Source of the DNA: Alkalinema pantanalense
GTDB taxonomy: Bacteria > Cyanobacteriota > Cyanobacteriia > Leptolyngbyales > Leptolyngbyaceae
Reading direction: 5' to 3'
DNA: 64,000 bases
Assembly (NCBI RefSeq): GCF_050753345.1
Contig: NZ_JBLZFX010000011.1
Coordinates: 1-64,000 of the forward strand
Position numbers and translations under genes: made by a program. Numbering within the stretch: position 1 is the first letter of the stretch; every line of letters begins with the position of its first letter. This document shows, piece after piece, positions 24,931 to 34,318 of this stretch. The notes under the pieces were generated by a model. It made no database searches. It had not been told where the DNA came from and saw nothing but the letters and a program-made list of their open reading frames with translations.

Positions 24931-27900
24931 ATGACTACAGGAATCCAGGAATCAACCAGAGATAATTTCGGTAATAAATTTCTCCGATGGATTAATCTAC
25001 GTCCGGGAGAAGGGGAACGTACTTTCCTGATGTTTGCGTCTTATGCGGCAACGTCAGTGGGCGTGCTCTGGCTTGAAGCTACAGCGTCAGCTATGTTTCT
25101 GGAGCACTTCAGTGCCGATCGCTTGCCTGTTATTTACTTGGCAAGCACTCTGATCAGCATTTTCCTAGGATCCATTTATGGCTGGTTGCAATCCTTTGTG
25201 GCCATGCGATGGTTGATTGTCATAGTCGCGCTGCTTATGGCTACGCCTTTGCCGCTCTTTGTCATGGGGTTTGATGCCCCGGAGGGCTTGGCAATCGCAG
25301 GGTTGACACTATTTCGAGTCTCCGTGCTGCTAATGCGACTATGGCAGCAAGTGTTATATGTACTCAGCGATCTCAATACCACGATCACCGTTAACCAGCT
25401 TTTTAATATTCGGGAAATTAAACGCGCCTATCCTCTCATCAGTAGTGGTGTGCTGGTAGCTGATGTATTGAGTGGGTTTGCGCTACCTTTGGTTCTTAGT
25501 CGCTTAGGACTTTCAGGAGCCATCTGGGTCGCCTTTGCCATGATGCTGACGGGAGCAGGACTGCTTTTTTCAATCAGTCAGCGCCAGCAGCGATATTTCC
25601 GCAGTTCTGTCCGCAGAGAATCTAGTAATACGGAAGCGACGAAGCAACTGCGGGGCCAGTCTATGAACTACCGCTGGTTGTTGTTAGTCTTTTTTGTGCT
25701 GGCTGAATCAATGTTCCTGTTAGTGGACTTTCAGTTCTCTAAACAACTGGAATCTCTGACCGCAAACCCGCTGCAATTATTTGGGGATGTTGGAGCAAAT
25801 GTAACCCGCAGTGAAAAGATTGCAGGCTTTTTGGGGTTGTTCCAAGGGGTACTTGGGATTTTGGAACTGATTATGCAATGGGGGCTCTCCCCTCGCATTT
25901 TAGAGACCCTCGGTATTTTCACAACATCAGGATTATTACCCATTCTGGTGTTGGCCTTTGGGAGTGCGATTGCCTTACTCCCCTATCTTCCTCAGATGGG
26001 TGAACTGACGGTTGTCGTCTTTTGGATGATTGTTGTCCTCAAGTTTTTCTATGAACTGATTCATTTCACCCTATTAGCCAGTGTGAGTCCAGTGTTATTC
26101 CAGCCCATTCCGGCCCGCTGGAGTAATGCAATCCAAGCCAGTGTTCGGGGATCAGCAGAACCGATCGCCACAGGATTAACGGGGGGACTGCTGTTAGCTT
26201 CAGTGGTGCTTGGATGGCAGCAAGCTCTAGGCAGTAACAATTGGCGCAGCACGCTATTCGGCGGCATGATTTTGCTGGCCGCAGCTTGGCTGATAACGAT
26301 TTGGCTGATTCAACGGGATTACGTCAAAATCTTGGTGCTGAGTGCCCGTCAGGATCAATTGGGCATGAGTTCTAATCCTGCCACGATTAAAGAACTTAAG
26401 CGAGCCGCGATCGATGCACTCAGCAAACCGGGCCTAGAGGATTCTCGACTGGCTTGTATTGAGTTGCTGTTGCAAATTGATCCCCGTAACGCGACGGAAA
26501 TCCTAGCACCGTTACTGCTAGCCTTTCCGCCCCAAGCCCAATGTCGGGTGTTGGAATTTATGGTGGAGCACCCGAATCCTGAACATATTGTGTCAGCACG
26601 TCGGTTGATTAATTTCTCGGCTCCACCGGAGGTGGTAGCCGCTGCCCTAAGATATGTATTTTTAACGGATCCGTATGCTGATCTAAAGGAACTGAGTATT
26701 TTTATTCGACCGCAGTCTCCACCCGCAATTCGAGGTACTGCGGCGGCTCTCATGGTGGAGCTTGGCAATCCGCAACAAAAAGCTGAAGCAACCAATGTTT
26801 TACGGCTGATGTTGACCCACGCCCAGGAACAAGAACGATCAGAAGGGTGCCGTGCAATTCGTCACCTCAAGTATTTGCAAGCTTTACAGATTTATGTAAG
26901 TGAAATCGTCAAAAAAGAACGATCTATCACGGTACGGCGATCGGTTCTGGAAGCAATTTCGATGACCCATTACGAAAAAGGCTACCCGGCTTTGGTGGAT
27001 GGGTTATACGACTCTGAAACTCGTCATGTGGCAATGCAATCCCTAATTCGCCTGGAAAATGAATCCCTACCTAGGTTACAGACCCTAGTAACAGATTGGC
27101 GACAACCCGAGTCGGTACGCAGTTCCGCTTGGATGGTAATTGGGCAAATCAGCACAACGGAAGCCCTCGATTTTATGGTGGAGCGGTTGACCACGAGCTG
27201 GGGAGAAGATCGGGCCCATATCCTGCGATCGTTGATCAAGGTTCCTAAAGATGAAGGGATTGAAGTAACAGCTGAAAAACTGGGCCGATCAGGGATTGAA
27301 ATGTTAATCGAGCAGGAGATGATGCTGATTGGTCAAACCAGCGCCGCAATTTTAGATCTTTCCGGGCAAATTACCCACCGTTCCTGTGAAGAAATGCTAC
27401 GCCGAGCCCTGCGGACGATTCAGTTAGACTGCGTCGATCGACTGTTTATGCTCATGCAATTTCTCTACGAACCCGACACAATCCAAGCAGCAGCCTTTAA
27501 CCTCAAATCTGGTGCATCAGATAATATTGCCCAGGGACTAGAAATTCTGGATAACAAACTAGATATTCCGCAAAAACGGGCGTTCTTAATGATTTTGGAG
27601 CGGATTCCCCGGACGCAGTCCGGGCGAAATACGCCTGGTATGAAATTGCGACGCACGAGTCATCGGCTCAGTCGGCAGGAACAGTTAGAGCTACAAGAAC
27701 AACTACAAAGCTTAAATAGCTTAATTACTTACCAGCCTATGGAGCCGAGCGATCGACTAATTCATCTCATGGATCTACGGCACTTTTTGTCCGATTGGGT
27801 GTTGGCCTGTGGATTTCATTTAGCCCGAGCTGAACAGTGGTCCCTAGAACGTCACCATGTTTTGGGAGGGCTCCGCAGTTCGAGTGGCTTTTTGAGAGAA

Positions 27901-28101
27901 GCGGTGTTGGCCTATTTACAGTCGATGTACCCAGCGGCTTACATGAATGTCTTACCTCGCATGAAAAATGATCCTGAGCCTATTTTGCGGGTTCATATTC
28001 GAGAACAACTGGATCAGCTAGGGGCAGAGTTATCTAGGCCACTTACATCTGGATCCGATGATGACGATATGCCAAACACAGCTATTCTAGGCCCGATGTA
28101 A
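24931..28101 (+). CDS. MFS/nucleotide-carrier-like membrane protein fused to HEAT repeats
   Basis: A 1,056-residue protein with two parts. Residues about 15-470 form roughly 12 membrane spans with the flavour of the ATP/ADP-carrier (Npt/TLC) branch of the major facilitator superfamily: ERTFLMFASYAATSVGVLWL first span, a NIREIKRAYPLISSGVLVAD loop and a SVRGSAEPIATGLTGGLLLA helix near 410. Residues about 490-980 are soluble, helical and repetitive, with HEAT-like pairs (for example SKPGLEDSRLACIELLLQID and SITVRRSVLEAISMTHYEKG). The last ~70 residues are a polar tail. Transported substrate unknown. A cyclic-nucleotide-binding gene follows 243 bp downstream; in some bacteria these three modules occur in one polypeptide. 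ATG at 24931. Confidence 0.8.
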   Translation: MTTGIQESTRDNFGNKFLRWINLRPGEGERTFLMFASYAATSVGVLWLEATASAMFLEHFSADRLPVIYLASTLISIFLGSIYGWLQSFVAMRWLIVIVALLMATPLPLFVMGFDAPEGLAIAGLTLFRVSVLLMRLWQQVLYVLSDLNTTITVNQLFNIREIKRAYPLISSGVLVADVLSGFALPLVLSRLGLSGAIWVAFAMMLTGAGLLFSISQRQQRYFRSSVRRESSNTEATKQLRGQSMNYRWLLLVFFVLAESMFLLVDFQFSKQLESLTANPLQLFGDVGANVTRSEKIAGFLGLFQGVLGILELIMQWGLSPRILETLGIFTTSGLLPILVLAFGSAIALLPYLPQMGELTVVVFWMIVVLKFFYELIHFTLLASVSPVLFQPIPARWSNAIQASVRGSAEPIATGLTGGLLLASVVLGWQQALGSNNWRSTLFGGMILLAAAWLITIWLIQRDYVKILVLSARQDQLGMSSNPATIKELKRAAIDALSKPGLEDSRLACIELLLQIDPRNATEILAPLLLAFPPQAQCRVLEFMVEHPNPEHIVSARRLINFSAPPEVVAAALRYVFLTDPYADLKELSIFIRPQSPPAIRGTAAALMVELGNPQQKAEATNVLRLMLTHAQEQERSEGCRAIRHLKYLQALQIYVSEIVKKERSITVRRSVLEAISMTHYEKGYPALVDGLYDSETRHVAMQSLIRLENESLPRLQTLVTDWRQPESVRSSAWMVIGQISTTEALDFMVERLTTSWGEDRAHILRSLIKVPKDEGIEVTAEKLGRSGIEMLIEQEMMLIGQTSAAILDLSGQITHRSCEEMLRRALRTIQLDCVDRLFMLMQFLYEPDTIQAAAFNLKSGASDNIAQGLEILDNKLDIPQKRAFLMILERIPRTQSGRNTPGMKLRRTSHRLSRQEQLELQEQLQSLNSLITYQPMEPSDRLIHLMDLRHFLSDWVLACGFHLARAEQWSLERHHVLGGLRSSSGFLREAVLAYLQSMYPAAYMNVLPRMKNDPEPILRVHIREQLDQLGAELSRPLTSGSDDDDMPNTAILGPM

Positions 28102-28344
28102 GTTCGAACATTGAGGGTAAGAGCAAAATTCGGAGAATTCACGAACCATTTAGGACACCTATTTTTATAGTCTGTAAAACAAGCTTGTAACCATCTTGTT
28201 TAAAGTTTCCTGAGGGTGGAGTGGTTTGTTTGTTATCATTGCAGCCACTATCCGTAGAATATTCTTAATGACGCCTTGATGGTTTTTTTAGGGCATACTC
28301 AGTAACAAGGCTTTTAACCTCCAAGCTCTTAATCTTCCAGCAAC

Positions 28345-28842
28345 ATGCTGAATCTGTTTGACCGATTATTACTGGTGCGAGGAGTTCCTATTTTTGAGGA
28401 ACTTCGGGAGGATTTTTTGATCCGCCTAGTTCCAGTTATGGAAGAAGAGATTTTTGAAGCCAAGCAACCCATTATTCGTCAAGGCGAAGAAGGGAGCTCG
28501 ATGTTTATCATTGCTTCTGGTCAAGTCAAGGTTCACATCGGGGATCAAGAATTAAAGCGTCTGGGGCGGGAAGAATTTTTTGGTGAAATGGCACTCTTTG
28601 ATTCAGAGTCGCGATCGGCCTCGGTTACTGCTTTAGAAAGATGTGTCTGTCTGGAATTGACCCAGCAGCAACTCTATTCCGCGATCGATGAAACGCCCGG
28701 AATTGCTCTGAACCTAATTCGTATTCTTTCGGGGCGGATCCGCAAGCTCAATCAAGAAATTAATGAATTACGGGGCTCAAGTAACGGGGCTAATCCAAAA
28801 GCAATGCCCCGCGAAGTGGCAACCCGTGTTAAGCGTCCCTAG
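28345..28842 (+). CDS. Cyclic-nucleotide-binding domain protein
   Basis: A 165-residue stand-alone cNMP-binding domain (about 18-130): PIIRQGEEGSSMFIIASGQV, the phosphate-binding cassette FFGEMALFDSESRSASVTA with its conserved Glu and Arg, then the C-helix (ALNLIRILSGRIRKLNQEIN). There is no DNA-binding HTH, unlike CRP; the end is a short basic tail. It most likely regulates a partner protein, and the transporter-HEAT gene directly upstream on the same strand is the natural candidate. ATG at 28345 (MLNLFDRLLLVRGVPIFEEL). Confidence 0.88.
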   Translation: MLNLFDRLLLVRGVPIFEELREDFLIRLVPVMEEEIFEAKQPIIRQGEEGSSMFIIASGQVKVHIGDQELKRLGREEFFGEMALFDSESRSASVTALERCVCLELTQQQLYSAIDETPGIALNLIRILSGRIRKLNQEINELRGSSNGANPKAMPREVATRVKRP

Positions 28843-28886
28843 CAGAATCTATTGCAAATCCATAGCCGTTTCATCACACAGATGAC

Positions 28887-29669
28887 TCACGGGGTTAAGT
28901 CCGGTTGGGCTGTCCGCTCGAGATACTCTTTGACGGTATATAGGATTTCACTCCGCACTTGGTCGTAGTCGCTGGATTGACACCAGGGCTTCAGGCTCAG
29001 AACTGTAGAATGGGCTCCGATCGCAATCACCTGACCCACGGCTTTCGGGTGGGTAAGAACTTTGGGGTGATGTTCGGCAATCGCTAACAGATCTTGAAAT
29101 GTGGGTTGGAGAGGCCGATCTCCAATATTGATGCGAATATCCACTCGTCGAGTCCCAAGAACCGTCTGATTCTTTAACGTACCGCTAAAAAGTTGACTAT
29201 TGGGAATTGTAATCCGGACATTATCTCCAGTAACAATGGTGGTAGAAAACAGGCCAATACTATCCACGGTGCCAGAGACGCCACCGCCTTCGATCGTATC
29301 CCCTACTTCAAAGTGCCGAAAACTAATCAACATGATGCCTGCCGCCAAGTGGGAAAGACTATTCTGAAGGGCGAGACCGACAGCTAATCCTGCTGCCCCA
29401 ACAATGGCAACTAACGTTGTTGTTTCAATCCCGATTGTGTTGAGCGCCGCAATGATGCCCACCACCCAAATCACAATTTTCAGAACTTGCAACAGAAACC
29501 GCTGCAAAGTAGGTTCAATGCGTTTGAGAAGTCGTTTGCTGATGGAAACGCTGAAGTTTCCCACCCAGTTTGTGCAGAGCAAAATGACGATCGCCCCAAG
29601 GAATTTGGGCAGAACTTGCCAACTCCAATGAGCTAGGTCATCATTGCTCAAAAAATCGGTAACTGTCAT
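28887..29669 (-). CDS. Small-conductance mechanosensitive channel (MscS family)
   Basis: A 260-residue MscS-type channel that opens under membrane tension to release solutes on hypo-osmotic shock. Three N-terminal spans (about 18-40, 62-85, 90-110), the pore-lining helix with GAAGLAVGLALQNSLSHLAAG, and the soluble beta domain starting HFEVGDTIEGGGVSGTVDSI with IPNSQLFSGTLKNQT. The C-terminal vestibule part runs to about 255. The open frame extends 24 codons upstream, but ATG at 29667-29669 (MTVTDFLSND) has an AAGGTG RBS and fits. Convergent with the cNMP gene. Confidence 0.9.
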   Translation of the reverse strand: MTVTDFLSNDDLAHWSWQVLPKFLGAIVILLCTNWVGNFSVSISKRLLKRIEPTLQRFLLQVLKIVIWVVGIIAALNTIGIETTTLVAIVGAAGLAVGLALQNSLSHLAAGIMLISFRHFEVGDTIEGGGVSGTVDSIGLFSTTIVTGDNVRITIPNSQLFSGTLKNQTVLGTRRVDIRINIGDRPLQPTFQDLLAIAEHHPKVLTHPKAVGQVIAIGAHSTVLSLKPWCQSSDYDQVRSEILYTVKEYLERTAQPDLTP

Positions 29670-29945
29670 ACACCTTGCAGACTCACTGACTTGACACCTG
29701 ACAGCTAACTTGCCCGTTGATAAAGGCGTGCTGCTCAACAATCAATTTCACCATGAACGGTGAATATTTCGGCAAGTTTCACCCCAAGTTTCATCCCAAT
29801 TTGCCCCTTGGGATCGAAGCAGCAAGTTCATAGAAGATGGCTTTAACAATGTCTGAAGAGCAAACTTACTAACGCAGCCTCTCTAAAAATTTCCTAACTA
29901 AATTTACGATCGCAGGTAAACTGGCACTGGGTGTCTTGGGGCGTG

Positions 29946-30128
29946 ATGATTATTCCTACCAATGCACAACTGAAGACTTGCTTTGATTTGTGTCAGCGGT
30001 TAACGTTGATGTATCGTTCGATCGGGCTAGTCTGCTTTGACGAAACGTCCGGCAACATTTTCATCTTGGCGGGTGATGAAACCGAAATTCTAATCTATCC
30101 AGATGGTCGATGGAGATTTCAAAAATGA
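29946..30128 (+). CDS. Small cyanobacterial protein (DUF6888-like)
   Basis: A 60-residue protein: MIIPTNAQLKTCFDLCQRLT, then IGLVCFDETSGNIFILAGDE and an ILIYPDGRWRFQK end. It matches in pattern a small protein family found in many cyanobacterial copies, which I believe is annotated DUF6888. Its stop codon shares the ATGA with the next gene's start, so the two are translationally coupled. A GTG five codons earlier is possible; ATG at 29946 is preceded by TTGGGGCG. The pair's role is unknown; the layout resembles toxin-antitoxin modules but nothing shows toxicity. Confidence 0.65.
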   Translation: MIIPTNAQLKTCFDLCQRLTLMYRSIGLVCFDETSGNIFILAGDETEILIYPDGRWRFQK

Positions 30129-30328
30129 AGCCTAATTTCACCACAATGAGTCGTGCTGCCTTGAAATCCTACCTACTCTCCCATCGCAATGATGCGGATG
30201 CGATGAGCGCTTATATTCAGAAAATTAGTGCCGAGCCAGGATGGGTGGAATGTTCAGCCTTAAATTCCCCAGATGACTTAGATAACTATCCAGAATTTTT
30301 GGAGAAAGTTCGTCGCGCGGGGCAATAA
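30125..30328 (+). CDS. Small cyanobacterial protein (DUF6887-like)
   Basis: A 67-residue protein, MKPNFTTMSRAALKSYLLSH then RNDADAMSAYIQKISAEPGW and an acidic DDLDNYPEFLEKVRRAGQ end. It corresponds to the partner family of the preceding gene (I believe DUF6887), usually found immediately next to it. Start ATG at 30125 overlaps the upstream stop by four bases (ATGA), indicating coupling. It is hydrophilic and helical without membrane span. Function unknown. Confidence 0.65.
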   Translation: MKPNFTTMSRAALKSYLLSHRNDADAMSAYIQKISAEPGWVECSALNSPDDLDNYPEFLEKVRRAGQ

Positions 30329-30339
30329 AACCACCATCC

Positions 30340-30378
30340 TGAGCCCGAGTCACCATCAACCCGAGTCACCATCAAACT
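30340..30378. repeat. 17-bp tandem duplication
   Basis: CCCGAGTCACCATCAA occurs twice, head to tail, just past the DUF6887-like stop. Confidence 0.75.
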
Positions 30379-30503
30379 GTGTTCTCTCTTGAGTAATACC
30401 ACCCTAGATATTGGGTGAGGACTATACCAAGCTTTGGGATAGAGAGAGGTTCTAAAAAAATTCTCCTACAATTGAGGAATCGTTCCCCCAGGTAGGTTTA
30501 TTT

Positions 30504-31172
30504 ATGCTTTTCTCCCTAGAGCAGATTTCTAGGCGGTTAGAAAGTCCTAGTGTGAAAGATCGGAAGTTAGCACTAGCTGCTCTAAGAGAGGTACCTCCTG
30601 AGGACGCAGTACCTCTGATTAAAAAAGTGATCCACGACGAAAATCAGCAGGTTCGATCGATGGCCGTATTTTCCCTCGGGCTCAAGCCAACGGAGGAATG
30701 CTTATCGCTTTTGATTGAAGTTTTACAGACAGAACCGGATTATGGTGTGCGGGCCGATGCGGCGGGTGCATTAGGCTACCTCGAAGATGTTCGAGCCTTC
30801 GAACCCCTAGTGCGGGCGTTCTATGAAGATACGGAATGGCTTGTGAGATTTAGTGCAGCAGTTGCCCTAGGCAATCTCAAGGATCCGCGAGCCCGCGATG
30901 TGTTGGTACAAGCACTGAGTAGTCCGGAAGTCATCTTACACCAAGCTGCGATCGCGGCCTTAGGCGAAATTCAGGCGATCGATGCTGTAGATGAAATTCT
31001 GCGGTTTGCCCAGGCGAAGGACTGGCTGGTGCGGCAACGGTTGGCAGAAGCCTTAGGCAACTTACCTACCGAAAAAAGTTTATCGGCGTTGAAATATTTA
31101 GCAAAAGATAGTAGTCCACATGTTGCTGAGGCGGCTCGACTGGCTCAACAACGATTAGAAAAATCTCCTTAA
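30504..31172 (+). CDS. HEAT-repeat protein, NblB/phycobilin-lyase-like
   Basis: A 222-residue all-helical protein made of about six HEAT repeats of 31-33 residues, with recurrent VRxxAxxALG (for example VRADAAGALGYLEDVRAFEP, VRFSAAVALGNLKDPRARDV, VRQRLAEALGNL). Length and layout match NblB, the cyanobacterial protein needed for phycobilisome breakdown, and the broader PBS-lyase HEAT group (CpcE/CpcF). There are no phycobiliprotein genes nearby to favour a lyase role, so NblB-like is the better guess. ATG at 30504 follows CCAGGTAGGTTTATTT. Convergent with the DUF3352 gene; an inverted repeat lies between. Confidence 0.75.
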   Translation: MLFSLEQISRRLESPSVKDRKLALAALREVPPEDAVPLIKKVIHDENQQVRSMAVFSLGLKPTEECLSLLIEVLQTEPDYGVRADAAGALGYLEDVRAFEPLVRAFYEDTEWLVRFSAAVALGNLKDPRARDVLVQALSSPEVILHQAAIAALGEIQAIDAVDEILRFAQAKDWLVRQRLAEALGNLPTEKSLSALKYLAKDSSPHVAEAARLAQQRLEKSP

Positions 31173-31225
31173 ATATATTTGTTGGCATAACACAGCTGGC
31201 GACCTTAAGCCAAGCACAGGAATCA

Positions 31226-31282
31226 GCACGATCGTCAAGGTTCTTTTGCAAGTAGTCTCCAAAAGCACCCTCACGATCGTGC
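31226..31282. other. Inverted repeat between convergent genes
   Basis: GCACGATCGT (31226-31235) and ACGATCGTGC (31273-31282) are perfect complements around a 37-base loop, between the NblB-like and DUF3352 genes. No T run follows, so a terminator role is only possible. Confidence 0.5.
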
Positions 31283-31324
31283 CTTGCTGGCTCTTTAAGC
31301 AACACAGGATGTTGCAGCGCAGAA

Positions 31325-33082
31325 TTATGCGTCAGCGTTGCGGAATTCTAAGAGCATGCCTCCAGTCGTAATGCCCTCTTGCTGACCATAGCTACTGAGG
31401 GTTAGGGACTGGAGATTTCCCAAGAGAGGCTGTGCACTCAATTCCAGGAGCTTAAATCCAGGCAAGTCTTTCTCGAACTGGGCTTTTAGGGACGGCCAGC
31501 TAACTTGTAAATAGCCGTTGTTGGGAGTATTGAGCCCTTTGAAACGACCGACAGCACTGGAAGAGGCTGAACCGTCTTTGAGAATGGTGTCTAACACCTC
31601 GATCGAGGGTGCAAAGAGTTCATAGTGATCGATAGAAGTGTGCACGCCTGCCACCTGGACTTGTAAAGTTCGATCGGGCACAGTGCGATCGAACAGCTTA
31701 CGATTGTTCACGCTACCAGGACGGTCTAGGGCAACCGTAGGGGGGGATGCTAATCGAGTCCAGGCATCCACACTCCGTTGTCCAAGTTGAATTTTGCCCG
31801 GAGTTAGACCTTGCTTTTGCGCTAGATCGTTCAAGTGTTGAATCCCTTGCTGGAAGGCAGTTTCATCACTGCGATCGACCACCAGAACCCAATCCTGGGG
31901 CGCTTTGGCCGTCTTAGCGGGGAGTAGAGCTAGGGCATATTCTCCCTTCACCCAATTGAGTACATCATCCGTGAGTGTAAGATGCCAGCGAGATTCTAAT
32001 GATTGAATAGGTTTTTGGATCCAGTCTGACAGTTTAGAATAGCCCTTGGTGCCTTCGAGGATACCTTGCCAAGTGGATTGAAGTTGGGTACCAGCGGCAA
32101 TGAACTGGCTATTAGCGGGCAAATATTGCAGGGCTGCGATCGGTTGAGATAAAGTTGCAACCTCTGTACGATCGCTAAGCTCGGTAGGCACCAAAGCAAC
32201 GTCGGCCACTAAGCCTTGGCGATTCGCAGAGAATCCGATCGCCAGTCCTTGGTACGTGACAGACTCCTTACCCGTTAAGGTATCCAATTGATTTAGAATG
32301 CTGCGATCTCCCAGGGCTGCGGAGAACTGAGGCAAGTTGAGATAAGCCAGTCCAATCCGTTTACTGGGCAAATGGGCGATCGCGCGTTGATAGTTCAGCG
32401 AGTTGGCTAAGTTCAGATCAGGAGCCTGCACGTTACTAATCGCATTGCGCAAGACCTTAGGACTATTGGCAAACAAAACAAACCGATCGCCTACGACAGC
32501 ACTGGCTAGGGTCAAGGGGATGTCTAGGTTCGATTGTTTGACCTTGCCGTAAATAATTTGAGTCCCTTGGTATTGCTCAAATACTAAATCCTGGGGAGCA
32601 ATGGCTCGCTTCTGCCAAAATAGTTGCAGAAACTCCCGCGATCGCTGGGTATTTCTGGTGGTCAGGGCGAGAAGATAGCCCACCTGATTACCCGTTTCTG
32701 CATCCCGATCGACATCTAGATTCGTAATGGCTGCCGTGATTTCATTGCCTAGCCAGGGTTTAATGGCTTGCTCGTAGCCCACATCACTGGAACCGAGTAG
32801 GCTATCGCGAAAGGCTTCAAATTCTTGCTGCGTTTGTTTTTTCAAGGTAGCAGGAACGAGAGCTTGACGCACTGCGGCCAATCGATCGGAATTGACCAAA
32901 AGAGAAACCATCGCCGGAGCATTTTTGGGAATAAAAATCATGGCGGTCGGTTCAGACGTGACGCCACTACCAAACACCCCCCAGGAGCCTTGGGTGAACA
33001 TCCAACCGAATCCCAGCAAGATAATCAGGATGGGAATTGCGACAACAGCAGTCAGGGCAGAAGAGAGTGATTGACGTTTCAT
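31325..33082 (-). CDS. DUF3352-domain membrane-anchored protein
   Basis: A 585-residue protein with an N-terminal membrane anchor (about 8-30, LTAVVAIPILIILLGFGWMF) and a large periplasmic or lumenal part. The start of the mature region (AMIFIPKNAPAMVSLLVNSD) and later segments (YLLALTTRNTQRSREFLQLF; ALLPAKTAKAPQDWVLVVDR) follow the DUF3352 family, common in cyanobacteria and of unknown function. Codon 1 could be a TTG two codons earlier; ATG at 33080-33082 (MKRQSL) is preferred. Monocistronic. Confidence 0.8.
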   Translation of the reverse strand: MKRQSLSSALTAVVAIPILIILLGFGWMFTQGSWGVFGSGVTSEPTAMIFIPKNAPAMVSLLVNSDRLAAVRQALVPATLKKQTQQEFEAFRDSLLGSSDVGYEQAIKPWLGNEITAAITNLDVDRDAETGNQVGYLLALTTRNTQRSREFLQLFWQKRAIAPQDLVFEQYQGTQIIYGKVKQSNLDIPLTLASAVVGDRFVLFANSPKVLRNAISNVQAPDLNLANSLNYQRAIAHLPSKRIGLAYLNLPQFSAALGDRSILNQLDTLTGKESVTYQGLAIGFSANRQGLVADVALVPTELSDRTEVATLSQPIAALQYLPANSQFIAAGTQLQSTWQGILEGTKGYSKLSDWIQKPIQSLESRWHLTLTDDVLNWVKGEYALALLPAKTAKAPQDWVLVVDRSDETAFQQGIQHLNDLAQKQGLTPGKIQLGQRSVDAWTRLASPPTVALDRPGSVNNRKLFDRTVPDRTLQVQVAGVHTSIDHYELFAPSIEVLDTILKDGSASSSAVGRFKGLNTPNNGYLQVSWPSLKAQFEKDLPGFKLLELSAQPLLGNLQSLTLSSYGQQEGITTGGMLLEFRNADA

Positions 33083-33424
33083 GGGCAATCTGGCTTAACC
33101 AATCCAGGGTTATTATTCCACATGGTCTCAGGTCAACAGAATAACGCTTCGTGTTCCGTAATGGTGTTCCGTAATGCTACAACATCAGCAACGAGAGAAT
33201 TAGAGTCTGGAAATCTGGAAATTTAGGCTCAGAAACGGTAGATGCTTCCAGCACCCCTAGCTATCGCAATCGGCCCTAGGATTTGCAGCAAAGGATCACG
33301 ATCGAACACTCACGATCACCAGAGCTTTAGATCCGCAATCCCTCGGTCGATGCTCAAGGATAGCTATGCTGAGAATAGTTAAAATTGCGACATCGCATCT
33401 TCCCTTGGATGGACGCTAGGTAGC
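33083..33424. other. Divergent intergenic region
   Basis: No gene seen between the DUF3352 start and the acidic-protein start at 33425. Short GGAAATCTGGAAAT duplication near 33205. Promoters for both neighbours are expected but not resolved. Confidence 0.4.
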
Positions 33425-33841
33425 ATGCTCGAAAATGATACGGTTCCTCAATCCGACAATACGGTACCCGAGATGTCCGATCCACCTTCTGAATCACCTG
33501 AGGATGCTACTTCAGATTCAGCAACAAACCACATGACGATCGAACAGTGGTTAGAGCGCCTACGCAGTAGTGATCGAGCCTTTTATAACATGATGGCGAT
33601 GGAAGTTTGGTCGATCGCGAAGAGCATGGATACCCTAATTCCGGGGTTTTGGCATCGCTTCATGGTCAATCGTCGGGAGGCGATGCAGAAGTTTTTAGCT
33701 GAGAAACGCACCCATGGAACGGAGTCACTCCACTCACAGGATGATTCGACAAGGGAACCCGCAGAGCCGATAGTAGGTGCAGATTCGGTCATCAATCGAG
33801 AACCAGAGTTTGACTCAGAGTTTGACTGGGATACGGACTAA
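33425..33841 (+). CDS. Acidic protein, unknown function
   Basis: A 138-residue protein with low-complexity acidic, Ser/Pro-rich ends (first ~37 residues; last ~40 with repeated EFDSEFDWD) and one compact central helical segment, MTIEQWLERLRSSDRAFYNM through GFWHRFMVNRREAMQKFL (about 37-95). Only the middle is likely folded. I recognise no family. ATG at 33425; ATG at 33533 (MTIEQW) would keep just the folded part. No signal peptide. Alone on its transcript as far as can be seen. Confidence 0.6.
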   Translation: MLENDTVPQSDNTVPEMSDPPSESPEDATSDSATNHMTIEQWLERLRSSDRAFYNMMAMEVWSIAKSMDTLIPGFWHRFMVNRREAMQKFLAEKRTHGTESLHSQDDSTREPAEPIVGADSVINREPEFDSEFDWDTD

Positions 33842-34318
33842 AATTTCTGGATCTGATTCTCAAGACGGGAGAAGTATGCCACTTGACCTTTCTGGATCTT
33901 GGCAGCTTGACCTTGGCAGCTTGCATTAATGATTACCTGACCAGAGAGCTTAGGGATTTGCAAAGAAATAATATCCCCTCTTCATTCCCCTACCCTCCTA
34001 CCCTTTTACGCTCCTACCCCTACCCAATTGGGATTTTATTTATGCGCTGTTCCCTTCGTCTCGACGGAAGACCCAAACGGGTTCGTGCACAAGGAAATTC
34101 TTTACCGAAAGTAATGTGATTTTCTAAACTTGTAGTTTACGGACTTAAGTAGTTTGATCAAGTAACTAGTAATAGGTTCTACCCGTTCTCTAGCGTCAAT
34201 GGTTTTTGGATGCGGTTGGAGAGTCCGCTGCATTTAACCGACTCAACGCCCATAAAGGAATTACATAGATTTGGAATTTCTTCTGTGCATAACCATTGAT
34301 GTCTTTGAGAGAGATTGC
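33842..34318. other. Intergenic region upstream of the GspE-type ATPase
   Basis: No convincing gene. CTTGACCTT/CTTGGCAGC phrases repeat near 33880-33925, and CCTACCC pyrimidine-rich duplications near 33985-34025. A 78-codon open frame (33883-34119) looks random. Confidence 0.45.

Noticed and set aside
29931..29945. GTG start for the DUF6888-like gene
   Set aside because: Adds five residues absent from the family pattern; the ATG at 29,946 has a better G-rich leader.
33883..34119. 78-codon open frame before the GspE-type gene
   Set aside because: No start signal; its sequence is dominated by pyrimidine-rich duplications.
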